Positions 9,301-15,651 of a stretch of 24,386 nucleotides of DNA are shown piece by piece; position 1 is the stretch's first letter, and each line of letters begins with the position of its first letter. The stretch is from MGBC131033 sp910585655 (GTDB lineage Bacteria; Bacillota; Clostridia; Lachnospirales; Lachnospiraceae), in assembly GCA_949502025.1 (NCBI GenBank), contig CATBCG010000076.1, positions 1-24,386 of the forward strand, in the 5' to 3' direction. Below the pieces are notes generated by a model. It saw only the letters and a program-made list of their open reading frames with translations, made no database searches and was not told where the DNA came from. The position numbers and the translations under genes are program-made.

Positions 9301-9942
9301 TGCCTTCCCGCTCGCACCAGCCGCATTCGCTTCCTCTGCGCCTGTCTCTTCTGCATACAAGCCGGATAAATCCGTCTCCACATAAATATAGCTTTCATCC
9401 TTACTGCACTCGATATCATACAAATTCAGATAGCGGTTCTGCAGACGGCTGTCATTTGCTCCAAAGACAAAACCTGCCTTTGCGCTGCCCTCTGGAATCT
9501 GCAAATCATAGGAAGCCTTAAACACAGACAGATAATGCGGAAACCACGTCATATCCTCCTTTGCGCCGCCGATCCACACGGCGCCGTCCCATGCCTTTTC
9601 TCCCTTTTCGTCCATCAGACCGGTTTCAAAAATCGAAGAAGCCTCTGCCTGCTCGCCCGCCTCATTCCAAACCGTCACCCGGAAGCGATATTCCGTCTCC
9701 GGAATCAAAGCCTTTCCCTCATAAGGGATTCCGATTCCGTCCGCAGCTTCTACCCGTCCGCTCTCCCAGACCGTTTCTGCTGGATTGCCAAAAGCATCCA
9801 ACCTCTCTACCAAAATCTGGTAAGCGCTCTGTCTGCACCCCCGTACATCCGATGTAAGCTGCCAGAAAAAACGCGGCTTTACACAGTCCGTTCCCAGCAA
9901 ATGATCCGTGTACTCCGTCTTTAAATGCTCCACGAAAAACAT
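6361..9942 (-). CDS. GH78 alpha-L-rhamnosidase
   Basis: An intracellular enzyme of 1193 residues expected to release terminal alpha-L-rhamnose from plant glycosides or polysaccharides by inversion. It carries the GH78 hallmark DCPQRNERMGWSGD at 732-745, which supplies the acidic residues D732, E738 and D745. A later Glu in TTIWERLNSY (E1044) matches the position of the catalytic base. The order looks like an N-terminal Ig-like domain, beta-sandwich domains, the (alpha/alpha)6 barrel at about 690-1090 and a C-terminal beta domain. There is no signal peptide, so the substrate must be imported first, which fits the lipoprotein downstream. It is longer than many GH78 enzymes (often about 900-1000), mostly from the N-terminal region. 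The ATG at 9942 has AGGAGG 8 nt upstream. The gene is intact and heads the operon with the AraC sensor. Confidence 0.95.
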   Translation of the reverse strand: MFFVEHLKTEYTDHLLGTDCVKPRFFWQLTSDVRGCRQSAYQILVERLDAFGNPAETVWESGRVEAADGIGIPYEGKALIPETEYRFRVTVWNEAGEQAEASSIFETGLMDEKGEKAWDGAVWIGGAKEDMTWFPHYLSVFKASYDLQIPEGSAKAGFVFGANDSRLQNRYLNLYDIECSKDESYIYVETDLSGLYAEETGAEEANAAGASGKAMLHVYRVGYHPDDRADVPLKSMEIEGLTRENCHQTHTYHLWAEYGIFDFFLDGTAAENQLNKIDPNDPRPPRFRSAGVNLNPVGVGNNFISFPLVCDLGVKVPAGQKAALSHVTVRNFRTPCTALYEETEAAVMCDGGAEGYFAVKDTSKNGVPMLRTEFEAEKEVQKARLYITARGVYEAYLNGERIGDDWFNPGLTQYNKTHMYQTYDVTRQVKKGANAFGVMLGEGWWSGSISFTGSNWNFFGDRSSFLAKLVVTYTDGSSRTVTTEPEHWKLTTDGPIRFSGFFQGEVCDTTKDTLVEGWTEPGFDDSAWKQAAEVTLSPDNAYMGTKVRHTPFGDDVEKVEYDEWKLIGQVGPCVKTSTVLTARSISEVRPGVFLYDMGQNLAGVPRIRIADGKPGQRVTLRFGEITYPDMEEYKGHEGMLMLENIRGALAQDQVILKGGEQVIEPKFTFHGYQYIEITGIEQALPLEAVEGVAISSVPELSASYRCSNEEVNQLWSNVSWSLRDNYISIPTDCPQRNERMGWSGDLSVFSRTAVYMADSAGFLQRHMIALRDTQAENGRFADIAPLGGGFGGVLWGSVGITVPWEAYLQYRDLDMLQAQYPAMKQYLAFLDTRIDPETGILNEGPLGDWLGPEYSNNEPAFLWSVYHAYDLWVMAQTAQVLGYPEDEAYYREKYNERKAFFNKTYVDPQTHRTTFSSEAAMLGNRVAPMMAPAASPNPKQLPSGRYQMDTQTSYAVPLALGIFAEEVVEDAVRYLTEACARENIDNDGVTRPPYSLMTGFIGTAWISQALSAYGKDAESYRLLQAGDYPSWIYSIRQGATTIWERLNSYTKDNGFGGNNSMNSFNHYSFGAVASWMCMYSLGIKREETAPGFTHFTMCPTPDPDGTMTWAEGFCDTVSGRVESRWEKCGEGYRYQMTIPAGTTASLRLPAKAESVILEGGQPVGEAEGIRETVAQPGRRCFEIGSGSYEFFVK

Positions 9943-9989
9943 ATCCTGTTCCTCCTCGTATAAAAGTTATTATTTTTCCGAACAGTTTT

Positions 9990-10010
9990 ATTGCTAAGTT
10001 CTATTGTACC
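9990..10010 (-). promoter_or_regulatory. possible weak promoter of the rhamnosidase operon
   Basis: The only -10-like element in the 163-bp gap before the rhamnosidase is TACAAT (minus, 10008-10003). At 17 bp upstream there is no recognisable -35. A good -10 with a poor -35 is what an AraC-activated promoter would show, but this is inference from a single hexamer. Confidence 0.3.
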
Positions 10011-10105
10011 ATAGGTTTCCTAGAAGGTACAGGACTGTTTTTGCGGGAAACTGTGTCCTTATTTGCACAAAATAATCACTTTCTATTCCCTTATTCCATG
10101 CCTTC

Positions 10106-10483
10106 TTACCAACATAATTCGATCTCGTATTTTCTTATATTGATATCATGGGTAATCAGGGTAAGTTGTTCTTCTAACGCCGTAGCCATAATCAACCTAT
10201 CGAACGGATCTCCATGAATCATAGGAAGCTGCCCAATCCGTTCCAAATACGAAACCTTTATTGGTAAAATTATAATTCCATACTGATTACAAATCGTTTC
10301 TAGCTCCGAGATACTCTCTTCCATATCTAACTTATGGATCGTCTTTTTAATTGCAATCTCCCACAAAGATACAACACTTAAATATAAATCATTGCTCTTT
10401 CCTATCACATCTCTCGCTTTTTTAGATAAGCTTGGGCTATCATCCAAAAACCACAAAAAAGCACACGTATCCAATAAATACAT
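10106..10483 (-). CDS. PIN-domain ribonuclease toxin (VapC-like)
   Basis: A protein of 125 residues, full length for a VapC-type PIN toxin. The N-terminal LLDTCAFLWFL gives the first acidic residue, SLWEIAIKK gives the conserved Glu, and HGDPFDRLIMATA followed by LITHD supply the C-terminal acidic residues. Together these form the Mg-binding pocket that cleaves RNA in this family. The start ATG (10483) overlaps the antitoxin TGA by one base (TGATG), with AAGGAG 8 nt before it. A GTG three bases earlier is the alternative. Tight coupling to the gene upstream makes an operonic type II toxin-antitoxin module likely. The RNA target is not predictable. Confidence 0.88.
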   Translation of the reverse strand: MYLLDTCAFLWFLDDSPSLSKKARDVIGKSNDLYLSVVSLWEIAIKKTIHKLDMEESISELETICNQYGIIILPIKVSYLERIGQLPMIHGDPFDRLIMATALEEQLTLITHDINIRKYEIELCW

Positions 10484-10716
10484 CACATATACTCCTTAAA
10501 ACATTCTGGGATTTCATCAAAGTCCTCCGACATAATCATATTTCGTTTTAATATGCCAGGCTTCCTGATATAACCATCTTCATCCGCTATTCTCTGTTCT
10601 GTAGAAGTTTTAAAATCAGAACCTGTTGACAAAAATCTTGCAAATTGGATTACCTGAAGTATTTTCTCATCTGGTAACTGTTCTATCACGTTCGCCGCCT
10701 GCTGCTGAAGCGTCAT
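10483..10716 (-). CDS. antitoxin partner of the PIN toxin (DUF2281-like)
   Basis: A small protein of 77 residues encoded directly before, and overlapping, the PIN toxin. The N-terminal half (EQLPDEKILQVIQFARFL) matches the short helical motif of DUF2281-type antitoxins. The acidic C-terminal half (SEDFDEIPECFKEYM) is the kind of tail that wraps a PIN active site. I chose the ATG at 10716, with GGAAGGG about 11 nt upstream. A GTG at 10725 is possible but lies too close to that site. It probably neutralises the toxin and may repress its own promoter, although no obvious DNA-binding fold is visible. Confidence 0.78.
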   Translation of the reverse strand: MTLQQQAANVIEQLPDEKILQVIQFARFLSTGSDFKTSTEQRIADEDGYIRKPGILKRNMIMSEDFDEIPECFKEYM

Positions 10717-10747
10717 CCTATTCACATCCCTTCCTGATAGCTAAACT

Positions 10748-10787
10748 ATAATGCTATTATTTTATCATAAGCCACTTTTTTTCACAA
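10748..10787 (-). promoter_or_regulatory. promoter and candidate operator of the toxin-antitoxin pair
   Basis: Minus strand: TTGTGA (10787-10782), a 17-bp spacer and TAAAAT (10764-10759). The downstream edge of the -10 overlaps a palindrome, ATAAT-GCT-ATTAT (10748-10760), placed as an autoregulatory operator would be. There is no terminator between this promoter and rsgA, whose stop codon ends at 10794. Confidence 0.5.
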
Positions 10788-10793
10788 GCAAAA

Positions 10794-11810
10794 TCACTTC
10801 CGCCGGACAGCTTCTTTCCGCGCTAATTTTCTCGCCTGATGGGCAGCCTCCCGCTGGAGTTTTTTCCATGATTGAAAGCGCTTTTCCGTCAGTCGTCCCT
10901 CCTGGATAGCCAGTTTGACCGCACAGCCTGGTTCCCGATCATGGCGGCAGTCCCGGAAACGACACCAAACTGCCAATTCCTCCACATCCGAAAAAGCGCC
11001 TTCCACTCCATCCTCGGCATTCCATATTCCCAGTTCTCTCATCCCCGGCGTATCAATCAAGCACGCTCCGTTTGACAGAGTAATCATCTGGCGGTGTGTT
11101 GTCGTGTGTCTCCCTCTTCCGTCCTCCTCACGAATTTCTGAGGTTGCCATTACTTCCCGACCTGCCAGGGCATTGACCAGGGTAGACTTCCCGATACCAG
11201 AAGAGCCTACCAGCAGAAAAGTTTTCCCTGGTTCCAGCAGAGCTTCTACTGCTTCCATTCCCTCTCCGGTCAACGCGCTCACTGCCAGCACGGACACCCC
11301 TACGGCAACCTGCTCTATCTGATCGACGCACGCCTTTAGTTCCTCTTCTTCCTCTAATAAATCTGCCTTCGTCAAAACGACGACCGGCGTCGCGCCGCTA
11401 TTCCAGGCAACCGTCAGATAACGTTCCATCCGCCTAGGATTGAGGTTTTGGTTAAGCGATTGAATCAATAAAATGACGTCAAAATTAGCTGCGATTCCCT
11501 GTTCGGTCTGCCCGGACGTCGCCGGGTTCGGACGTGACAGCCAGGAACGTCTTGGCAGTACCTCTTCGATTCGATCCTCTCCCTGTTCGTTACGCCATAC
11601 CCGAACGTCGTCTCCTATCACAGGATAGTCGTTTGCCGTCGCTTTCTGGTTATAGTAAAAAGCCGACGCCTTCAAACGGGCAGGTCTTCTCTGAAAAATC
11701 CCTTCCCATTCATAGCACACTACAAACAATTCCTTCTGTACCTCAACTACCCTTGCCTGTATAACATTCTCTTCTTTTGTATTTGCTTCTTTCCATTTAT
11801 TTTGCTTCAC
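10794..11810 (-). CDS. rsgA: ribosome small subunit-dependent GTPase RsgA
   Basis: A protein of 338 residues with the circularly permuted GTPase order typical of RsgA/YjeQ. The G4 motif TKAD comes first, then G1 GSSGIGKST, then G3 DTPGMRE. An N-terminal OB-fold region (VIQARVVEVQ onward) precedes it. A C-terminal zinc site of the CxxxxCxHxxxxxC type (CRFRDCRHDREPGC) and a basic helical tail follow. RsgA checks late 30S subunit maturation and dissociates from the mature subunit upon GTP hydrolysis. The start is a GTG at 11810 with a modest AAAGTGAG site. It stands alone, away from the stp-prkC-type context where the main copy often lies, so it could be a second paralogue. That cannot be settled here. 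Confidence 0.93.
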   Translation of the reverse strand: MKQNKWKEANTKEENVIQARVVEVQKELFVVCYEWEGIFQRRPARLKASAFYYNQKATANDYPVIGDDVRVWRNEQGEDRIEEVLPRRSWLSRPNPATSGQTEQGIAANFDVILLIQSLNQNLNPRRMERYLTVAWNSGATPVVVLTKADLLEEEEELKACVDQIEQVAVGVSVLAVSALTGEGMEAVEALLEPGKTFLLVGSSGIGKSTLVNALAGREVMATSEIREEDGRGRHTTTHRQMITLSNGACLIDTPGMRELGIWNAEDGVEGAFSDVEELAVWCRFRDCRHDREPGCAVKLAIQEGRLTEKRFQSWKKLQREAAHQARKLARKEAVRRK

Positions 11811-11935
11811 GTATTCTCACTTTCTGGTATGCCCGAATTCTCAGGCTATCTACCACTTTCTCGGCAAACGCCGGCAATCAGGAAGCCCGGCTGTTAGGGC
11901 TCCCTCGGTATGACAAATTTATCTTTTTTTGCACG

Positions 11936-11960
11936 AAAAAAACACCCTCTCCAGAGTGTG
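11936..11960 (-). terminator. terminator downstream of the small membrane protein gene
   Basis: On the minus strand CACACTCT-GG-AGAGGGTG forms an 8-bp stem with one mismatch, followed by seven T. It is oriented to end transcripts coming from the 70-residue membrane protein gene (12441-12229), leaving a 3' tail of about 270 nt. The 11811-12228 gap otherwise holds only an imperfect hairpin (about 11882-11904) and a very short ORF. Confidence 0.6.
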
Positions 11961-12043
11961 CCTCCATGAGCGTGCTTCACAAATTACCAACTACTTTTTA
12001 TTTTGCCATACACTTCACGAAAGGTTACGGACGGAACGCACCG

Positions 12044-12082
12044 TCATTGTTTGATTTTCCTCACCTGTGTTTGATTTTTCAT
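12044..12082 (-). other. 12-codon micro-ORF with a good ribosome binding site
   Basis: An ATG at 12082 with AAAGGAG 9 nt upstream opens 12 codons (MKNQTQVRKIKQ) to TGA. That stop overlaps by ATGA a second, 10-codon frame (MTVRSVRNLS). It may be a leader peptide, or the debris of a lost gene in the 3' tail of the small membrane protein transcript. No homology is recognised. Confidence 0.22.
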
Positions 12083-12228
12083 AAAACATCTCTCCTTTCG
12101 TGTACAAAAATCACCCGATTTCCTTATGGGCTACTATTACGATACCATATCTTTTGGCTTCTTGCAACTGTTTTTTATCTTTCCCCGTCTAAATACTCCT
12201 CTCCTATGACGTCCGTCTGCCGAAACTC

Positions 12229-12441
12229 TCAAAAACGAAATCTCCACGGAGGCTCCTTCCATACCAATACCGCCAGAGAAACCGCAACCACAATACAAAA
12301 TCCGGCTGGAATCAGAAACAAAGCAGGCAGCAGTTTTTTCTGCCTTACCCGCCAAAGATCCCAGGCAACTTTCAGCAAAAGAATCCCTATCACGGCTGAA
12401 CCAACCAGCATTACCGCTATCATGGCATACGCTAATCCCAT
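12229..12441 (-). CDS. small two-helix membrane protein, unknown function
   Basis: A protein of 70 residues made almost entirely of two hydrophobic helices (about 2-25, MGLAYAMIAVMLVGSAVIG onward, and about 38-60), joined by a basic loop (WRVRQKK). The frame is open further upstream, but the ATG at 12441 is clearly the start. GGGGAGG lies 8 nt before it, and a promoter with -10 TATAAT ends about 60 nt upstream (12499-12527). The gene is divergent from the TetR/ABC operon, and their promoters overlap. This suggests shared regulation by the TetR protein, perhaps as an accessory to the exporter or to membrane stress. No family is recognised. Confidence 0.65.
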   Translation of the reverse strand: MGLAYAMIAVMLVGSAVIGILLLKVAWDLWRVRQKKLLPALFLIPAGFCIVVAVSLAVLVWKEPPWRFRF

Positions 12442-12478
12442 AACAAATTCCTCCCCTATTCCAATGCTCAATCCTCTA

Positions 12479-12527
12479 TTTACCGCTTTTGTTTCCCTAT
12501 TATAATACAAATCCAGAAGCGCAACAA
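12479..12527. promoter_or_regulatory. overlapping divergent promoters sharing one -10 palindrome
   Basis: The palindrome TATTATAATA serves both directions. Minus: TTGTTG (12527-12522), 17 bp, TATAAT (12504-12499) toward the small membrane protein. Plus: TTTACC (12479-12484), 16 bp, TATAAT (12501-12506) toward the TetR gene. Polymerase could occupy only one at a time, and a repressor bound here would control both. Confidence 0.5.
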
Positions 12528-12607
12528 GACTTATTTTTTCCCCCTTCCCAAAAATGGTCAACGGAAGTATAATAAAAATCACCAAAAGAAAAAAGGGAGG
12601 GCTTTTC

Positions 12608-13219
12608 ATGAACCATAAATTTTATCAGCTTCCATCCGAAAAACAGCAGGCAATCATACAGGCAGGATTTTTTGTTTTTTCGCGAAACTGTTACCGAAAA
12701 TGCCCAGTTGGCGAGGTCGCTTCTATCGCCCACATAAGTAAATCCCTTTTATTTCATTATTTTCATAACAAAAAAGAATTTTATCTGTTTTTATGGGAAG
12801 AAGCAGCCAAACGCACGCTTCAATTCCTGACGCAATACGGCTGTTACCAGCCGCAGCCGTTCTTTGATATGCTAGAATGCGGTATGCGCGCCAAAATTCA
12901 ACTTATGAAAGAGAATCCGGAGATGGCTGCCTTTGCTATCCGCGCCTACTACGAAACCGACTCGGAAGTATCCAGAGATATTCAGGCAAGCTACCAGAAT
13001 TTCCTTAACGGCGAAGCTATGGGGATTCTTGCCTCACTCGATCCGACCGACTTTTGCGACGGTCTTGACCTGGAAATGATGTATCGGGAAATGCTCTATG
13101 CCTCGGAAGGCTATATCTGGAAATTCATCCAAAAAGACCAGCCGTTGGATGTCATTCAGTTTGAAAGAGACTTTCAAAACATGCTTTCCTTTTGGAAACA
13201 AATTTTTCTGCAAGGCTAA
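12608..13219 (+). CDS. TetR/AcrR family transcriptional regulator
   Basis: A protein of 203 residues with an N-terminal helix-turn-helix (about 10-55: AIIQAGFFVFSRNCYRKC, then VGEVASIAHISKSLLFHYF) followed by an all-helical ligand domain, the TetR layout. The start ATG has GGGAGG 9 nt upstream. It is the first gene of a three-gene unit with an ABC ATPase and an ABC-2 permease, so it most likely represses that exporter until a ligand binds. It sits divergent from a small membrane protein whose promoter overlaps its own. The inducer is unknown. The 45-nt gap to the ATPase gene contains no terminator. Confidence 0.9.
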   Translation: MNHKFYQLPSEKQQAIIQAGFFVFSRNCYRKCPVGEVASIAHISKSLLFHYFHNKKEFYLFLWEEAAKRTLQFLTQYGCYQPQPFFDMLECGMRAKIQLMKENPEMAAFAIRAYYETDSEVSRDIQASYQNFLNGEAMGILASLDPTDFCDGLDLEMMYREMLYASEGYIWKFIQKDQPLDVIQFERDFQNMLSFWKQIFLQG

Positions 13220-13264
13220 GCCTATCCTAAAAACTGCAGCAAACGCTGTCATGGAGGTTTTATT

Positions 13265-14182
13265 ATGAACGCTATTTCTACTACCAACCTAACCAAATAC
13301 TATGGCTCTGGACGCAAAAAAAGCCGTGGTATTCTGGACGTTACCCTGTCCGTACCAGAAGGAGATTTTTTCGGCTTTATCGGCCCGAACGGCGCGGGCA
13401 AGAGTACGACCATCCGTATTTTGCTTGGGCTCATCGCCCCTTCCGACGGTTCGGCGGAACTGTTAGGGAAAAATATTCTTGCCCACAAACAGGGCATTCT
13501 GTCTGAAATCGGCTATTTGCCTTCCGAAACCAATTTTTATTCCGGTCTTCGGGTACGTGATATATTACAGCTTTCTGCCGATCTTCGCAGGCAGGACTGC
13601 CGCGCGGAAGCAGCTCGCCTTTGTGAACGGCTCGAGCTTGATGCCTCCCGCCGGATCGATGAACTTTCTTTGGGAAATCGAAAAAAAGTCGGAATCGTTT
13701 GCGCCTTGCAGCATCATCCTCGTTTGTATATCCTTGATGAACCAACCAGCGGTCTAGATCCGTTGATGCAGCGGGAATTTTATACGATTTTAAAGGAACG
13801 CAACCAGGATGGCGCCACCATTTTCCTCTCCTCCCATATACTTTCTGAAATACAACGTTATTGCAGGCACGCCGCTATTATCCGGGAGGGACGTCTGCTT
13901 GTGACAAGTACGGTCGAACAGCTTGGTCATACCGACGCCAAACGTGTGACACTTTATGGTATTTCCTCGCTGCCTCCACTAGAAGGCATAACGCAGCCTA
14001 TCGCTGCAAAAAACCAGCCGGAGACAAACTCCGTCAGCTTCCTATACAGCGGCAGCCCGAAAACGCTTTTATCCGCCTTGTCCTCCCTGCCTTTTACCGA
14101 CATTACGATTACAGAACCGGATCTGGAGGAAATATTCCTTCATTATTATGATGATACATCGACAACTCAATCTAACATCTAA
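13265..14182 (+). CDS. ABC transporter ATP-binding protein (BcrA/NatA-like)
   Basis: An ATPase subunit of 305 residues. It has Walker A GPNGAGKST (40-48), the signature variant LSLGNRKK (134-141) common in BcrA-type exporters, Walker B LYILDEPTSGLD (154-165) and H-loop SSH (191). The C-terminal 80 residues are the usual accessory domain of drug or peptide exporter ATPases (TITEPDLEEIFLHYY near the end). It pairs with the ABC-2 permease starting 24 nt downstream, giving a half-and-half exporter for a drug, lantibiotic or lipid. GGAGG lies 7 nt before the ATG. Confidence 0.95.
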   Translation: MNAISTTNLTKYYGSGRKKSRGILDVTLSVPEGDFFGFIGPNGAGKSTTIRILLGLIAPSDGSAELLGKNILAHKQGILSEIGYLPSETNFYSGLRVRDILQLSADLRRQDCRAEAARLCERLELDASRRIDELSLGNRKKVGIVCALQHHPRLYILDEPTSGLDPLMQREFYTILKERNQDGATIFLSSHILSEIQRYCRHAAIIREGRLLVTSTVEQLGHTDAKRVTLYGISSLPPLEGITQPIAAKNQPETNSVSFLYSGSPKTLLSALSSLPFTDITITEPDLEEIFLHYYDDTSTTQSNI

Positions 14183-14206
14183 CCATCTCTGATAGGAGGT
14201 CACACC

Positions 14207-14992
14207 ATGACAATATGGAAGCATGAACTAAAGACAGGAGGACTCTCCCTTCTTATCTGGGCAGCAGCGATTGCTGTTCTCTTGTCTGTTTGTATTTTGA
14301 TTTACCCGGAAATGGCAGGGCAAATGGAAGAAATCGGCGAAACCTTTTCTCAAATGGGCGGTTTTTCTCAGGCATTCGGCATGGATCAGATCAATTTCGG
14401 AGAATTCATTGGATTTTTCGGCGTAGAATGCGGCAATATTTTGGGACTGGGCGGCGCCTTATATGCAGCCCTGATCGGAATATCTGCCTTGGCAAAAGAG
14501 GAAAAAGAACATACTGCCGAATTTTTACTCACACATCCGATCAGCCGGTTTCGGATTATCGCTGAAAAACTGGCTGCCGTCGGTACACAGATTTTTCTTT
14601 TGAACCTGTTTGCTGTCGTAATCACTGCCCTTTCTACCTGGCTGGTTGAAGAAACCCCAAAGCTTTCTACGATGGCTTTATTATTTTTCGCCTATTTCCT
14701 CCTGCAGCTTGAAACCGCTGCCATCTGCTTTGGTCTCTCTGCCTTTTTGCGTCGTGGAGGCGTTGGCTTGGGATTAGGAATAGCCGCTATTTTTTACGTT
14801 TTAAATCTGATTGCCAACCTGACTGAGCAGGCGTCCTTTTTAAAATACCTCACTCCCTTTGGTTACGCAGAAGGATCGGATATCATTGCAAACAACACCT
14901 TAAATCCTTCTTATCTGACCATAGGTATTTTCCTCGCTGCCACTGGAATTTTTGCCGCTTTCTTCCGATATAGTAAAAAAGACATTGTATAA
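14207..14992 (+). CDS. ABC-2 type permease
   Basis: A membrane protein of 261 residues with about six helices: one near the N-terminus (LLIWAAAIAVLLSVCILIY), a cluster from about 85, and a last one near 240-255. The cytoplasmic segment KEEKEHTAEFLLTHPISR is the short coupling-helix block typical of ABC-2 permeases that partner BcrA-like ATPases. AGGAGG lies 7 nt upstream of the ATG. It is the last gene of the TetR operon. No hairpin terminator follows, so some read-through into the sigma factor unit 77 nt downstream is possible. Confidence 0.93.
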   Translation: MTIWKHELKTGGLSLLIWAAAIAVLLSVCILIYPEMAGQMEEIGETFSQMGGFSQAFGMDQINFGEFIGFFGVECGNILGLGGALYAALIGISALAKEEKEHTAEFLLTHPISRFRIIAEKLAAVGTQIFLLNLFAVVITALSTWLVEETPKLSTMALLFFAYFLLQLETAAICFGLSAFLRRGGVGLGLGIAAIFYVLNLIANLTEQASFLKYLTPFGYAEGSDIIANNTLNPSYLTIGIFLAATGIFAAFFRYSKKDIV

Positions 14993-15013
14993 TCAGAAAT
15001 AAATTTTTACTAT

Positions 15014-15044
15014 CATGCAATAAAATCCCTCTTGAAAGGATTAA
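15014..15044 (+). promoter_or_regulatory. candidate ECF sigma promoter, copy 1
   Basis: CATGCAATAAAATC (15014-15027), 10 nt, then GGATTAA (15038-15044), lying 25 nt before the sigma gene. The same two blocks with the same spacing recur at 16937-16967 before the PepSY repeat gene, each preceded by an AAATTTTT tract. There is no good TTGACA/TATAAT alternative. Use by the adjacent sigma factor is inferred. Confidence 0.55.
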
Positions 15045-15069
15045 TAAAATAGAAAGGGGCAGACCATTT

Positions 15070-15651
15070 ATGTTAATACTCTCTTTGGCGGCAGTAACGC
15101 CAGCCGTTCCTACTCCCGATCCCTCTCTGCTGGATCATTATCTGGCAGAAATTGCAACCGGTAATCAGGAGGCGCTGGCGGATCTTTATCGTCAGACCAA
15201 GGCATCTGTATACAGCTTTTCCCTTTCGATATTAAAAAACGCGCAAGACGCCGAAGATGTTTTGCATGATTGCTACGTCCAGGTTTATCTGGCGGCAGAA
15301 TCCTATCAATCCTTTGGAAAACCTCTGGCATGGATTTTGACGATTGCGAAAAATCTATGCCGAAAGAAGCTACGGGAGCAAACACATTCCTCCGATTTGC
15401 CGGAAGAGGACTGGCTCTCTTCCCTGCCAGCTCCCGAACAACTCGGAACAGAGGAGCGTATCCTGCTTCAAAGCTGCCTTTCCAGGCTAAGCGAACAAGA
15501 GCAGCAGATTGTTGTCCTGCACGCAGTCTCCGGCTTCCGCCACCGGGAAATTGCTTCCCTGCTGTCCCTGCCTCTGTCCACAGTTCTATCCAAATATCAC
15601 CGCGCTATCAAAAAGCTGCAGCACTATCTTAGAGAGGAAGGTATTGTATGA
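15070..15651 (+). CDS. ECF-type RNA polymerase sigma factor
   Basis: A protein of 193 residues with only sigma regions 2 and 4, the ECF layout. Region 2 is at about 28-100 (ALADLYRQTKASVYSFSL, then DAEDVLHDCYVQVY, then WILTIAKNLCRKKLRE). Region 4 is at about 135-188 (LSRLSEQEQQIVVLHAVSG, then HREIASLLSLPLSTVLSKY). Its TGA overlaps the ATG of the RsgI-like gene by ATGA, so the pair is translationally coupled, as is usual for a sigma factor and its anti-sigma factor. AAGGGG lies 10 nt before the start. The repeated bipartite element upstream suggests that it transcribes its own operon and the PepSY repeat gene. Confidence 0.92.
   Translation: MLILSLAAVTPAVPTPDPSLLDHYLAEIATGNQEALADLYRQTKASVYSFSLSILKNAQDAEDVLHDCYVQVYLAAESYQSFGKPLAWILTIAKNLCRKKLREQTHSSDLPEEDWLSSLPAPEQLGTEERILLQSCLSRLSEQEQQIVVLHAVSGFRHREIASLLSLPLSTVLSKYHRAIKKLQHYLREEGIV

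Noticed and set aside
11777..12505. A 242-codon plus-strand open frame across the rsgA-TetR gap
   Set aside because: No ribosome binding site, no family resemblance, low-complexity composition, and it overlaps the better supported minus-strand membrane protein and its terminator.
12442..12609. Longer version of the small membrane protein starting at 12609
   Set aside because: No ribosome binding site at that ATG, it would start on top of the TetR start codon, and a promoter and good site for the shorter form lie inside it.
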